This document shows positions 52,723-62,057 of a stretch of 64,000 nt of DNA, piece after piece. Position 1 is the stretch's first letter, and every line of letters begins with the position of its first letter. The stretch comes from Mesorhizobium huakuii (GTDB lineage Bacteria > Pseudomonadota > Alphaproteobacteria > Rhizobiales > Rhizobiaceae), in assembly GCF_014189455.1 (NCBI RefSeq), contig NZ_CP050296.1:4770001-4834000 (forward strand). The letters run 5' to 3'. The notes beneath the pieces were generated by a model. The model made no database searches. It had not been told where the DNA came from and saw only the letters and a program-made list of their open reading frames with translations. The translations under genes and the position numbers were made by a program.

Positions 52723-53907
52723 CTAATTGAGCGGCAGGCGGCGATATGTGCCGGGCTTCGCCGGGTCGTGATATTTGTTGCACGGGCCGTTCTCGACGAA
52801 ATCGCGATGGCAAGCCGCGAGGTTTTTCCGCGATAAGGTGACGCCGAGACCGGGTCCTTCCGGCACGCGCACGACATTATTCCTCGGCGAAAACGGCCCT
52901 TCCTCGGTGATGTCCATGGGCTGCATGCGAAACAGTGACTGGTTCGGCTCCCGGATCCAGCCGAGCGCCGCGCACAGATGCAGATAGGCCGCGCTGCCGA
53001 TGCCGCTGTCGCCGCTGTAGCACCAGAAATCGACGCCGGCGTGCTCGCAGGCGCCGACGAAACGCAGCATGCGGCCGATGCCGCCATGCGTCGTCGGATT
53101 GCCGACGAAGGCGTCGGGAACCTTGAGGTCCATGGCGCGCGCAATGTCGATGTTGTGGGTCGAGAACGGGATCGAGCAATGCTGCCGCAACTGCCGCATC
53201 TCCTCGATGGTCGCCACTGGGTCCTCCCAGTTGCGCACGCCGAGATCCTCCAGCGGTCGCGCCAGCCGCCTGGCCGTCGCCAGCGAATAGGCCTGGTTGG
53301 AATCGATGCGGATCATTGCTTCGTCGCCGAGTTTTTCGCGGATCAGCTCGACCATTCTCAGCGAGACTTTCGGGTCTTGCGTCGAGAATTTGCCTTCGAA
53401 GAAGGTCGTGCCATGCGTCTCGTGCAGTTCGACGCAATAATCGGCGACTTCGTCCGGCGTCGTCTCGCCTTTCACCTTGGGTCCGTCGCCGCGCAGCGAA
53501 AAATAATCGGTGAAGGGGATGTCCTTGCGCACCGCGCCGCCGAGCAGCTGATAGAGCGGCTGCTTCCACGCCTTGCCGCGCAGATCCCACAGCGCCATCT
53601 CGATGGCGCCGAAGGCCATGATGCGGGTGCGGTCGTTGATCGACTGCACGCCAGTCCAGTAGGGCAGGCAGACATGCTCGGCGCCGGCGATGTCGAAGGC
53701 ATCACGGCCAACCAGGCGCTCGGCCAGAACACCATTGATGATCGCGGCCGCCGCCGGCGTCGGCGCCTCGCCGAGGCCGATCAGCCCATCCTCGGTCTCG
53801 ACCTCGACAATGGTCTGTGAAAACCCGTCGAGTTCGCCGAACACCCAGCCATAGGGCGCTTCGAGGCGCAGATTGATCGGCGTGGCCTTGATGCTGCGGA
53901 TTTTCAT
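52723..53907 (-). CDS. Enolase-superfamily enzyme, glucarate-dehydratase-like branch
   Basis: 394 residues. The N-terminal capping domain is followed by the barrel with EGKFST (KxS type, about 175), the metal-ligand series IDSNQAYS, NWEDPV and the STHN segment, and GDSGIGSAAYLH near the end. The motif set resembles acid-sugar dehydratases of the glucarate dehydratase subgroup, but the substrate is not assigned. The ATG at 53907 is chosen; a TTG at 53916 is in frame. It starts one base after the stop of the other enolase gene, so both are likely co-transcribed. Confidence 0.82.
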   Translation of the reverse strand: MKIRSIKATPINLRLEAPYGWVFGELDGFSQTIVEVETEDGLIGLGEAPTPAAAAIINGVLAERLVGRDAFDIAGAEHVCLPYWTGVQSINDRTRIMAFGAIEMALWDLRGKAWKQPLYQLLGGAVRKDIPFTDYFSLRGDGPKVKGETTPDEVADYCVELHETHGTTFFEGKFSTQDPKVSLRMVELIREKLGDEAMIRIDSNQAYSLATARRLARPLEDLGVRNWEDPVATIEEMRQLRQHCSIPFSTHNIDIARAMDLKVPDAFVGNPTTHGGIGRMLRFVGACEHAGVDFWCYSGDSGIGSAAYLHLCAALGWIREPNQSLFRMQPMDITEEGPFSPRNNVVRVPEGPGLGVTLSRKNLAACHRDFVENGPCNKYHDPAKPGTYRRLPLN

Positions 53908-53908
53908 C

Positions 53909-55011
53909 TCAGCCAATCTCGAAGAACGGCTTGCCGAGCAGGCTCGGGTCGACGTCGATGCCGAGGCCGGGCCCGTCTGGAATGCCCATATGGCTGCCGG
54001 TGACCGGCGGGGCGTTGAAGGCCGTGCGCACCGTCACCCATTCGTGGAAGGCAATGGCATGCAACCGCCGCTCTTGCGGCGTCGACAGCGACAGATGTGC
54101 CATTGCCGCCGTGTCGATCTCGGCGCCGCCAGTGTCCTCAACCGTGATCATGAAGCCGAGGTTGACGGCAACGTCGCGGATCTGGCGCGTCTTCGTCACG
54201 CCGCCGAGCCGCGAGATTTTCAGCGTCAACCCGTCGGCGGCGCCCAGGCGGTGGATCTCCAGCATTGCCTCGAGCGAGATGACGGATTCGTCGAGCACCA
54301 TCGGCTTGTCGAGCATGCGGCGCACCGACATGTTCTCCTCGATCGTCGTACAGGGCTGCTCGAACGTGTAGTCGATGCCACGCGTGGCATCGGCGAACTG
54401 CCGTGCCTGATACGGTGTCCAGCCGGCATTGGCGTCGCAGAAAATCACCGTACCTTTCGGCACGGCCGAGGCGACTGTCGTGACCCGCTCGATGTCGTCG
54501 TGCACATTGCCACCGACCTTGACCTGCAGACGGCGACAGCCCTCTGCGATGATCCTTTTGCCAGTGCCGCCATCTGATCGAGCGTGCCGTGGGTGACGAC
54601 CCGGTAGGTCTCCGCCATATCGCTCTCGCGGCCGCCGAGCATGGTCACCAGGGGCACGTCGGCGGCGCGCGCGGCGAGATCCCAGCAGGCCATGTCGAGC
54701 GCCGATTTGATGTAGGGGTGGCCCTTGAACACCGTGTCCATCAGCCGGCCGATGCTGGCCAGCCCACGCGGATCGTGGCCGATAAGATGCGGCGCGATTT
54801 CCGGCACGCCGGCGCGGGCGCCGGCCGGGAAGGCGGCCGAATAGAAATTGCCGAGCGGCGCCATCTCGCCCCAGCCGGTCACGCCGCTATCGGCGGTGAT
54901 GGCGACGATCACCGCGTCGAAGCAGTCGGCCTCGCGCCCCTTGGACATCCGGTAGGGCCCGTCCACGAAGGGCTGCACGACATGGTAGGCTTTGATGGTT
55001 TCGATCCGCAC
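53909..55011 (-). pseudogene. Enolase-superfamily enzyme (MLE/HpbD-like), interrupted by a one-base frameshift
   Basis: Starts at ATG 55011 and reads normally through the capping domain (VDGPYRMSKG, KSALDMACWDLAARAADVP) to LDQMAALAK, then goes out of frame at about 54555-54558. Adding one A to the AAAA run restores RIIAEGCRRLQVKVGG with the catalytic lysine. The second half continues CDANAGWT, FEQPCTT, LDESV and KISRLGG (second lysine) to 53909. The pattern resembles the proline-betaine epimerase/hydroxyproline dehydratase subgroup. The rest is undamaged, so sequencing error or a very recent mutation is likely. The intact product would be about 367 residues. Confidence 0.8.
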
Positions 55012-55046
55012 GTGTCTGTCCGTTGGCTACAATTTCTGGGGAATGA

Positions 55047-55739
55047 TCAGGCGCCCCTCGATGGGCGCTGTTCGAGGCCGCGTGCGTAAGAAAGCAGCTG
55101 TTCGAAATCGAGGTGGATATGCTCGCGGGCGTGGCGCTGGGCAGCGCGCATATCGGTGCCCTTCATCAGTTGCACGTAAGTCTCATGGACGTCCTCGGCC
55201 GGCACCGGCTCGTTGCGCGCATGCTGGTGCAGCGCGAAATACATCTGCAGCCGGCTGGTCAGCCGCTGCCAGGTTTCCAGCAGCACGGAATTGTCGGCCC
55301 ATTCGTAGATCAGGCCGTGCAGTTGCAGCGCCGTTTCGATCTGCCTTGTGGTGTCGAGGTTGCGTGTCGCCTGCTTTACCGCTTCGTGGCGCCTGTCAAG
55401 TTCATCGAAGAAACGCTGGTCGCGTTGCGGCCATGTCCGTTCGATGGCGAACTCGTCCAGCACCTGGTTGAGCGAATAGGCATCGTCGATGTCCTTGGCG
55501 GTGACATCGATGACGAAGGTGCCGGCATAGGGAATGCTGGTCAGGAGACCTTCCTGCACCAGCTCGCGCATCGCCTCGCGCAAGGGCGCGCGGCTGACCC
55601 GCATCTGTTCGGAAATCCGGAGCTCGTTCAGCTTCTGGCCGGGTTCCAGCTGACCGGTCAGGATCGCGCGCCGCAGCAGCGCGACGATTTCGGCGCGGCG
55701 CGTCGTGTCGGCAATCGGGCTGAAATCCGTCTTCACCAT
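55047..55739 (-). CDS. GntR-family (FadR/VanR-type) transcriptional regulator
   Basis: 230 residues. N-terminal winged HTH (EIVALLRRAILTGQLEPGQK, ISEQMRVSRAPLREAMREL). The C-terminal all-helical FCD domain has the metal-site histidines (RRHEAV, QLHGLIYEWA, DVHETYVQLM, HAREHI). ATG 55739 has GGAG eight bases upstream. Located just before the enolase pair, it probably represses them in the absence of a carboxylate ligand. Its operator is visible upstream at 55777-55792. Confidence 0.88.
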   Translation of the reverse strand: MVKTDFSPIADTTRRAEIVALLRRAILTGQLEPGQKLNELRISEQMRVSRAPLREAMRELVQEGLLTSIPYAGTFVIDVTAKDIDDAYSLNQVLDEFAIERTWPQRDQRFFDELDRRHEAVKQATRNLDTTRQIETALQLHGLIYEWADNSVLLETWQRLTSRLQMYFALHQHARNEPVPAEDVHETYVQLMKGTDMRAAQRHAREHIHLDFEQLLSYARGLEQRPSRGA

Positions 55740-55776
55740 CCGGCCCACTCCAGCGAGAACAGAAGGCAAGACAATC

Positions 55777-55792
55777 AGATTGTCGACAATCT
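55777..55792. promoter_or_regulatory. GntR operator
   Basis: A perfect 16-base palindrome AGATTGTCGACAATCT 38 bases upstream of the GntR start, containing the TTGTCNACAA core known for FadR/VanR-type GntR regulators. It lies between the oxygenase stop and the GntR gene, so it would control the GntR-enolase transcript. Confidence 0.75.
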
Positions 55793-55851
55793 AACAAGAT
55801 GGCATTTTTGGATTTTTTCACCCGGCACCCCGGTCGATGAGTTGGGACGGC

Positions 55852-56640
55852 TCAGGCTGCCCGGCCGTAGAAGCCGACGCGCTCCTCGGTGCTGAACATC
55901 ACACCCGGCTTCTCATAGTAGGAAAACACCGCAATCATGCGTTCGCGCTCGCCTTCGACCGTGGTGACACGGTGCGCGGTGTTCTTGCCGCGGAAGACAT
56001 TCAGCGTCCCCGGCTTCATGCGCAGGATTCTTGCGTCGGGATCGCGGCCTTCGAGCAGCCGGGCGACGCCCTCATAGTTCGGGTTGTCATCCGACCTGAG
56101 ATCGGTGCGGTATTCGAGGTCACCGCCGCGCTCCGCCTGCTGCAGCAGCAGCGTCGTTGTGAATTCCGAACGGTCGAAATGCCAGTTCAACGCCTCGCCG
56201 GCGCGATAGGCCATGACATTGGTGCGGGCCAGCGGATCCTGCATGACATGCAGTTTTTCCTTGCCCATCGTCGCTGCCAGGAACCGCACCAGCGGTTCAT
56301 ACTCGTAGATGGCAAGCACGGTGCTGCCGGGAATCTGGTCGGCGCAGACAGTGTGGCTGATGGTTTCGACCTTGCGCAGCGCGGGATGCTCGGGTGCGAG
56401 TTCGGGGATATCGGGCTTGAAGTAGATGTTGTGCATGCGCTTGTGGACATGGGACTGCGTGTCCATCACCGGCTTAATTTCCCGCACCGCCTGTCCGGCG
56501 ACGCCGGGCCGCAAAAAGCCTTCGAGGTTGAACATGCCGTCGGCTCTGAGGGCTTCAATCGACTGTTCGACGAGGCGTTTCCATTCGGCGCTGCCTTCGC
56601 GGTCGAGCGGATAGCGGTCGAGATCGAGAATGTCTTTCAT
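55852..56640 (-). CDS. 2-oxoglutarate/Fe(II) oxygenase related to the BesD/HalD group (hydroxylase motif)
   Basis: 262 residues. Iron ligands appear as H and D in LNWHFDRSEFTTTLLLQ (about 158-174) and the distal His in FRGKNTAHRV (about 224), with Arg downstream for 2-oxoglutarate. The segment is very like that of radical amino-acid halogenases (BesD type), but those replace the Asp by Gly to make room for halide. Asp here predicts hydroxylation of a free amino acid or related amine. The ATG at 56640 follows GGAG. Divergent from a LysR gene. Substrate unknown. Confidence 0.75.
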   Translation of the reverse strand: MKDILDLDRYPLDREGSAEWKRLVEQSIEALRADGMFNLEGFLRPGVAGQAVREIKPVMDTQSHVHKRMHNIYFKPDIPELAPEHPALRKVETISHTVCADQIPGSTVLAIYEYEPLVRFLAATMGKEKLHVMQDPLARTNVMAYRAGEALNWHFDRSEFTTTLLLQQAERGGDLEYRTDLRSDDNPNYEGVARLLEGRDPDARILRMKPGTLNVFRGKNTAHRVTTVEGERERMIAVFSYYEKPGVMFSTEERVGFYGRAA

Positions 56641-56741
56641 GTCGCGTGCTCCATAGGTTGGGTACAGAAGATGGCAAAAAATTCTTTCTCTCAACGGGGA
56701 AAATTATTAGGATTGCCCAAGAAAAACTTGTGGAGCCTGGC

Positions 56742-57650
56742 ATGGAGAAACTGCCGCCGCTGAACGCGATCAAGGCCTTCGAGGTGGCCGCCCGCGCCGG
56801 CAGCTTCACTCTGGCCGCGAGCGAGCTTGGCGTGTCCTCGGCGGCGGTCAGCCAGCAGATCCGCAATCTCGAAACCTGGTTCGGCAAGCAGTTGTTCGTG
56901 CGCACCGGCAACCGCATCACGCTGACAGATGCCGGCCACGCCATCTATCCGCAGACCGCGCGTGCGCTGGGCGACATCGCCGCCATTGGCCAGCGCATGC
57001 TGGAAGGTGGCTTGAGGACGCGCCTTGTCGTCAGCGTGCCGTTCTCGCTGGCCGAACTGTGGCTGGCGCCGAGATTGGCCGCACTCCTCGATGCCTTCCC
57101 GCATATGGCGATTGATGTGCGGGCGGAAGACGATCCGATCGACCTGATGCGCCAAAATGTCGACCTGCGCATCTCCTATGGCGACTATCACTATCCCGGC
57201 CTGCGGATGGTCCGCCTCGTCCATGACGACGTGCTGCCAGTCTGCGCGCCGGAATTCTGGCACCGGCATGGCAATGGCGATCCGGGGCTCACGGAGCTGC
57301 ATGAGAGCCTGTTCATCCACACCAATTGGGGGCCAAACTATGCCTCGCACCCGACCTGGGCGGACTGGTTCGCTGCATGCGGCGGCAGCCGCTCGCCCGA
57401 CCCGTCGCATGGACGCCGTGTTGGCTTGTCCAGTCTGGCGATCGCTTCAGCGAGACTGGGTCTGGGGGTAGCGCTCGGCCAGCGGGTGATGGCGCAGGCC
57501 GATCTGGAGGCCGGCCGCCTGATTGCGCTGTCCTCCGTTTCGGTGCGCCTTGGTCACCCCTATTGCGCCTTCATGCCGCCGGCCAAGGCCGACCGCGCCG
57601 ATGTCGCCGCTCTTGTCGGCCTGCTCGTGAAAGCGGCGCCCACGACTTGA
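56742..57650 (+). CDS. LysR-family regulator (GcvA-like)
   Basis: 302 residues. The N-terminal HTH reads LNAIKAFEVAARAGSFTLAA with SAAVSQQIRNLETWFGKQLF; the effector domain follows. It resembles the GcvA subgroup. ATG 56742 with GGAG six bases upstream; an in-frame region back to 56646 has no ribosome site. Divergent from the oxygenase gene with a 101-base AT-rich spacer, so it is the likely activator of that gene. Confidence 0.87.
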   Translation: MEKLPPLNAIKAFEVAARAGSFTLAASELGVSSAAVSQQIRNLETWFGKQLFVRTGNRITLTDAGHAIYPQTARALGDIAAIGQRMLEGGLRTRLVVSVPFSLAELWLAPRLAALLDAFPHMAIDVRAEDDPIDLMRQNVDLRISYGDYHYPGLRMVRLVHDDVLPVCAPEFWHRHGNGDPGLTELHESLFIHTNWGPNYASHPTWADWFAACGGSRSPDPSHGRRVGLSSLAIASARLGLGVALGQRVMAQADLEAGRLIALSSVSVRLGHPYCAFMPPAKADRADVAALVGLLVKAAPTT

Positions 57651-57656
57651 AAAAAT

Positions 57657-57688
57657 GGCGCCCCGACCTGTGGGAAGGCCGGGGCGCC
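57657..57688 (-). terminator. Intrinsic terminator of the second RND operon
   Basis: The stem GGCGCCCCG/CGGGGCGCC (57657-57665 with 57680-57688) is followed on the minus strand by ATTTTTT. It lies 27 bases past the adaptor stop. The LysR gene converges from the other side but the plus strand lacks a T-run. Confidence 0.8.
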
Positions 57689-57714
57689 GCGCAAAAACCG
57701 GGCCTGCGGGGGAT

Positions 57715-58866
57715 TCAGGTAGCCGGTTTCTGTGGCAGTGGCGAGATCGGCATTCCAGGTCCGATCTTCTGCAGATTGCCAGTTATAACCTGGTCGCCTT
57801 CGGCAACGCCGCTCAGGATGGCCACCAGATCGCCGCTGGTCGGGCCGAGTGAGACCAGCCGCTGGTCGACCGTGTTGCCCTTGCCGACGACGTAGAGATA
57901 TTTGCCGAGCTGGCTCGAACCCAGTGCCGTCTGCGGCACCATCAGCGCATCGGGCTGTTGCCTGATATGCAGCCGCACGCGAACATACTGGCCCGGCATC
58001 AGCATGAACTTGGCGTTGCCGATTGTGGCGCGTGCGGTGATCGTGCCGGTCGAGTGGTCGACTGTGTTGTCGATGAAGGTGAGTTCACCCTTCTGGGTGG
58101 ACTCGGTCTCACCTGGCAGCAGAACCTCGACGTCGACCGGGCCGGCCGCGCGGGCCTGCTCGATCTCGGCCAGATCCGTCTCGCTCGGATTGAAGGTGAC
58201 ATAGATCGGGTCGAGCTGCACCAGAGTGTTGAGCACCGTGCCGGCGACGCTGACCAGCGTGCCGACCGAAGCCTGGTTGCGGCCAAGGCGCCCGGTGAAC
58301 GGAGCATGGATCTCGGCGTAGCTCAGATTGAGTTCCGCCGTGCGCACGGCCGCCTGGTTGAGCGCCAGCGACGCCTGCGCTTCGCGCAAGGTGCTGGTGC
58401 GCTGGTCGAAGCTGTCCTTGTCCAGATAACCGCTCTTGGCGAGCTCGGTGCCGCGGCCGAGATTGGACCGCGCATAGTCGAGCGTTGCCGTATCGCGCTG
58501 GACCTGGGCTTTCGCCTGGTCGAGCGCAGCCTGGAAGTCGTCAGGCGAGATCTTGTAGAGAATGTCGCCTTGCCGGACATCGGCGCCGTCCTGTGCCGTC
58601 TGTTCCTGCAAATAGCCGGGCACGCGCGCCTGCAGCGTGATGCTGCGGATCGGCTCGATGCGGGCGGCATAGTCGAGATAGATCGGGATCGTCTTCTTGA
58701 CGACGTTTGCCACCGGCACCGGCATCACGAATGCCGCAGGAGCGGGCGCAGCCCCAGCCGTGCTGGCGCTCAGCCTGAGATTGCCCATGTCGAGCAGGTG
58801 GACGCTCGCCACCGAGATGGCACCCAGCGCGACAGCCGTTCCCAACGCAATTTTCCATTTACGCAT
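57715..58866 (-). CDS. RND efflux periplasmic adaptor
   Basis: 383 residues with an N-terminal uncleaved helix or signal (about 5-25). The lipoyl half-motifs (QARVPGYLQEQTAQDGADVR and NLSYAEIHAPFTGRLGRNQA) flank a helical hairpin, then beta-barrel and membrane-proximal domains (GMPISPLPQKPAT end). AcrA/MexE-like. ATG 58866 is preceded by GGAG. It is encoded downstream of its pump, the reverse of the usual order. Confidence 0.88.
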   Translation of the reverse strand: MRKWKIALGTAVALGAISVASVHLLDMGNLRLSASTAGAAPAPAAFVMPVPVANVVKKTIPIYLDYAARIEPIRSITLQARVPGYLQEQTAQDGADVRQGDILYKISPDDFQAALDQAKAQVQRDTATLDYARSNLGRGTELAKSGYLDKDSFDQRTSTLREAQASLALNQAAVRTAELNLSYAEIHAPFTGRLGRNQASVGTLVSVAGTVLNTLVQLDPIYVTFNPSETDLAEIEQARAAGPVDVEVLLPGETESTQKGELTFIDNTVDHSTGTITARATIGNAKFMLMPGQYVRVRLHIRQQPDALMVPQTALGSSQLGKYLYVVGKGNTVDQRLVSLGPTSGDLVAILSGVAEGDQVITGNLQKIGPGMPISPLPQKPAT

Positions 58867-61800
58867 AATATTTCTCCAATCTTATTCGGCCGCTTCCGCC
58901 AGGGAGGGAAGGCGGGTTCGGCAGTTGGTTCAGTATGCTTGGAGGCGGGCTCGCCGCTTTCGCGGCGCTCCCGCAACTGTTCGATGACCGCGTAGAAGAC
59001 CGGCACGAACACCAGCGACAGGATGGTCGCGGCGACCATGCCGCCAAACACCGTGGTGCCGATCGACTGGCGGCTTGCCGCGCCGGCGCCGGTCGCGAAC
59101 ATCAGCGGCAGCACGCCGAGGATGAAGGCGAACGCCGTCATCAGGATCGGCCGGAGTCTCAGCCGCGCGGCTTCCATCGCCGCCTCGACGATGCTGAGGC
59201 CCTCCTCGCGCCGCCGCCTGGCGAACTCGACGATCAGGATGGCGTTCTTCGCCGCCAGGCCGATCAGCATGACGAAGCCGATCTGCGAGTAGACGTCGAT
59301 CTGCATGCCGCGCACCCACAGCGCCGCGAACGCGCCGAACAGTGCGAGCGGCACGGCGAGCAGCACCATGAACGGCATCGCCCAGCTCTCATACTGCGCC
59401 GCCAGGATCAGGAAGACGAAGACGATGGCGAGGCCGAAGACGACGGACGCGATCGATCCTGCCTTGAGTTCCTGGAAGGTGATGCCGGTCCATTCGAAAC
59501 CGAAATCCCTGGGCAATGCGGTGGCCGCGGCCCGTTCCATGGCTGCGACCGCCTGGCCCGAGGAGAAGCCCGGTGCGGCACCGCCATTGATCGAGGCCGA
59601 GGCGTTGTTGTTGTAGTGCGGCACGGTCTCCGGCCCGACGAACGGCACCAGTTTGCCCAGCGTGCTGAGCGGCACCATGCCACCCGACGCATTGCGCACA
59701 TAGAGCCGCGAAATGTCGGCCGCGCCCGCACGTGCATCCTTGTCGGCCTGGATGGTCACCCGGAAAGTGCGGCCGAACAGGTTGAAGTCGTTCACGTAGA
59801 GCGAGCCGAGATAGATCTGCAGCGTGTTGAAGACGTCGGGCAGGTTCAGGCCGAGCAGTTTGGCCTTGCTGCGGTCGAGGTCATAGTTGAACTGCGGCGT
59901 CGAGGTCGAGAACGGCGAGAACAGTTGCTGCGGATTGATTTCCGGCTGCTTGCGCGCCTCGGCGATGACGGCTTGCGTCGCGTCGTTGAGGGCCGTGCTG
60001 CCGCGACCGGTGAGATCCTCGACGACGAATTCGAAGCCGCCCGTGGTGCCGATACCCGGTATCGAAGGCGGATCGAAACTCAACGCAAAGGCTTCCGGTA
60101 TCTGCAACAGCTTGCCACGCACATCGGCAACCAGCTTCGATGCGCTCTGGTCGGGAGTACGCTCCTCCCAGGGCTTCAAAATGGCAAACTCGACCGCCGA
60201 GTTCGACTGCGCGGCACTGGTCAGGAAGTTCAGGCCGCTGATCGAGCCGACAATGTCGACGCCGGGCGTCGCCTGCAGGATGTCGCGCGCCTTCTGCGCC
60301 ACCGCGTCGGTGCGCTCAAGCGAGGCGCCGTCGGGCAGCTGGATGACGACGAAGAAATAGCCCTGGTCCTCGACCGGAAGGAAGGTCGACGGCAGCTTCT
60401 GCCAGACGAAATAGGTGGCAACCAGGCCGGCCGCGAACAGGCCGAGCATGATCCAGCGCAAGCGGATGAGAATGCGCACGCCATGGGCGTAGGCATGCGA
60501 CAGTTTGTCGAAACCTGTATTGAACCAGCGGAACAGCACGAACTGCGTCTCGCCGCGATGGCGCAGGAACGCCGCGCTGAGCGCCGGGCTCAACGTCAGC
60601 GAATTGAAGGCGGAAATGCCGACCGAAATCGCCACCGTCAGCGCGAACTGGTTGTAGAGCTTGCCGGAGACGCCGGGAATGAAGGCGACCGGCACGAACA
60701 CCGCCATCAGCACGGCGGTGGTGGCGATGATCGGGCCGGTCACTTCGGCCATGGCGGCCTTGGTCGCGGCCAGTGGTTTCAGTCCGGCCTCGAGCTGTCG
60801 TTCGACATTCTCGACCACGACGATGGCGTCGTCGACGACAAGGCCGATCGCCAGCACCATGCCGAGCAAAGACAGCATGTTGAGCGAGAAGCCCATCATC
60901 TCCATGACGACCAATGTCGCCACCAGTGACACCGGAATGGCGATGGTCGGGATGATCGTCGTGCGCCAGCTCTGCAGGAAGACAAACACCACGGCAACGA
61001 CCAGCACCAGGGCTTCGCCGAGCGTGATCAGCACGTCATGCATCGACGCCGAGACGAAGCGCGTCGTATCGTAGTGCATGGCGTAGGAGACGCCCTTCGG
61101 GAAACGCGCCGACAGCTCCTGCATCTTGTCCTTGACGCGCTGCTGAAGGTCGAGCGCGTTGGAACCGGGCATCTGATAGACGGCGAGCACGACGGTCGGG
61201 TCCTTGCCGAAGAAGGCCGAGGACGAATATTGCAGCGCGCCCAGTTCGATGCGCGCGACGTCGCGCAGCCGCACCAGCGAGCCGGTGTCGGTGTTGGCGC
61301 GCACGACGATGTCGCCGAACTCCTTCGGGTCGCTCAGGCGGCCGACGGCGTTGACCTGCATTTCGAAGGCGGTGCCGGCGGGCGCCGGCGACTGGCCGAT
61401 CTTGCCGGCCGCCACCTGGACGTTCTGCTCGGCGATGGCATTCTGCACGTCGACGGCGGTGATGCCGAGATTGGCGAGCTTGTCCGGGTCGAGCCACACG
61501 CGCATCGAATAGCGCCGCTCGCCGAAGATCTGCACGTCACCGACACCTTGCAGCCGCTTCAGCGGATCGACGACCTGCAGATAGGCAAGGTTCGACAGCG
61601 CCACCGGATCGACGGACTTGTCGGGCGAGGTCAGGTTGACGATCAGCACAAAGTTCGGGTTCTGCTTCTTGATCGTCACGCCGCCCTGGTTGACGATGGC
61701 CGGCAGCGACGAGGCCGCCTGCGAGACGCGGTTCTGGACGTCGACGGCGGCGGTGCTCAGGGAATAGCCGACATCGAAGGTGATGGTGATGGTCGAGGAG

Positions 61801-62057
61801 CCGTCATTGGAGCTCGTCGACGACATGTAGGTCATGCCTTGCACGCCGTTGATCTGCTGCTCCAGCGGCGTCGTCACCGTATCGGCCACGACTTGCGCGC
61901 TGGCGCCCGGATAGTGGGCGCTGACCACGACCTGGGGCGGCGTGATGTCTGGGAACTGCGAGACCGGCAGCAGGAAATAGCAAATCGTCCCGGCGAGCAC
62001 CATGATGATGGCGATCGCCGAGGCGAAGATCGGACGGTGGATGAAGAAGTTTACCAC
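58770..62057 (-). CDS. RND efflux pump, AcrB/MexB-like (C-terminus probably frameshifted)
   Basis: About 1095 residues with the usual 12 helices and two periplasmic loops. The proton-relay pair appears as LVVDDAIVVVENVER near 410. The GTG at 62057 (VVNFFIHRPIFASAIAI) is preferred over ATG 62066 because GAGG is ten bases upstream of the GTG but only one base from the ATG. As written, the frame overlaps the adaptor gene by 97 bases and ends in an unrelated tail (WRKRPNKIG onward). One extra C in the run at 58906-58908 would end the pump as SLAEAAE with a stop at 58882, just before the adaptor ribosome site. Confidence 0.88.
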   Translation of the reverse strand: MVNFFIHRPIFASAIAIIMVLAGTICYFLLPVSQFPDITPPQVVVSAHYPGASAQVVADTVTTPLEQQINGVQGMTYMSSTSSNDGSSTITITFDVGYSLSTAAVDVQNRVSQAASSLPAIVNQGGVTIKKQNPNFVLIVNLTSPDKSVDPVALSNLAYLQVVDPLKRLQGVGDVQIFGERRYSMRVWLDPDKLANLGITAVDVQNAIAEQNVQVAAGKIGQSPAPAGTAFEMQVNAVGRLSDPKEFGDIVVRANTDTGSLVRLRDVARIELGALQYSSSAFFGKDPTVVLAVYQMPGSNALDLQQRVKDKMQELSARFPKGVSYAMHYDTTRFVSASMHDVLITLGEALVLVVAVVFVFLQSWRTTIIPTIAIPVSLVATLVVMEMMGFSLNMLSLLGMVLAIGLVVDDAIVVVENVERQLEAGLKPLAATKAAMAEVTGPIIATTAVLMAVFVPVAFIPGVSGKLYNQFALTVAISVGISAFNSLTLSPALSAAFLRHRGETQFVLFRWFNTGFDKLSHAYAHGVRILIRLRWIMLGLFAAGLVATYFVWQKLPSTFLPVEDQGYFFVVIQLPDGASLERTDAVAQKARDILQATPGVDIVGSISGLNFLTSAAQSNSAVEFAILKPWEERTPDQSASKLVADVRGKLLQIPEAFALSFDPPSIPGIGTTGGFEFVVEDLTGRGSTALNDATQAVIAEARKQPEINPQQLFSPFSTSTPQFNYDLDRSKAKLLGLNLPDVFNTLQIYLGSLYVNDFNLFGRTFRVTIQADKDARAGAADISRLYVRNASGGMVPLSTLGKLVPFVGPETVPHYNNNASASINGGAAPGFSSGQAVAAMERAAATALPRDFGFEWTGITFQELKAGSIASVVFGLAIVFVFLILAAQYESWAMPFMVLLAVPLALFGAFAALWVRGMQIDVYSQIGFVMLIGLAAKNAILIVEFARRRREEGLSIVEAAMEAARLRLRPILMTAFAFILGVLPLMFATGAGAASRQSIGTTVFGGMVAATILSLVFVPVFYAVIEQLRERRESGEPASKHTEPTAEPAFPPWRKRPNKIGEILCVNGKLRWERLSRWVPSRWRASTCSTWAISG

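Noticed and set aside
58935..60929. A 664-codon plus-strand frame opposite the second RND pump
   Set aside because: Antisense shadow; the pump on the other strand has full-length family conservation.
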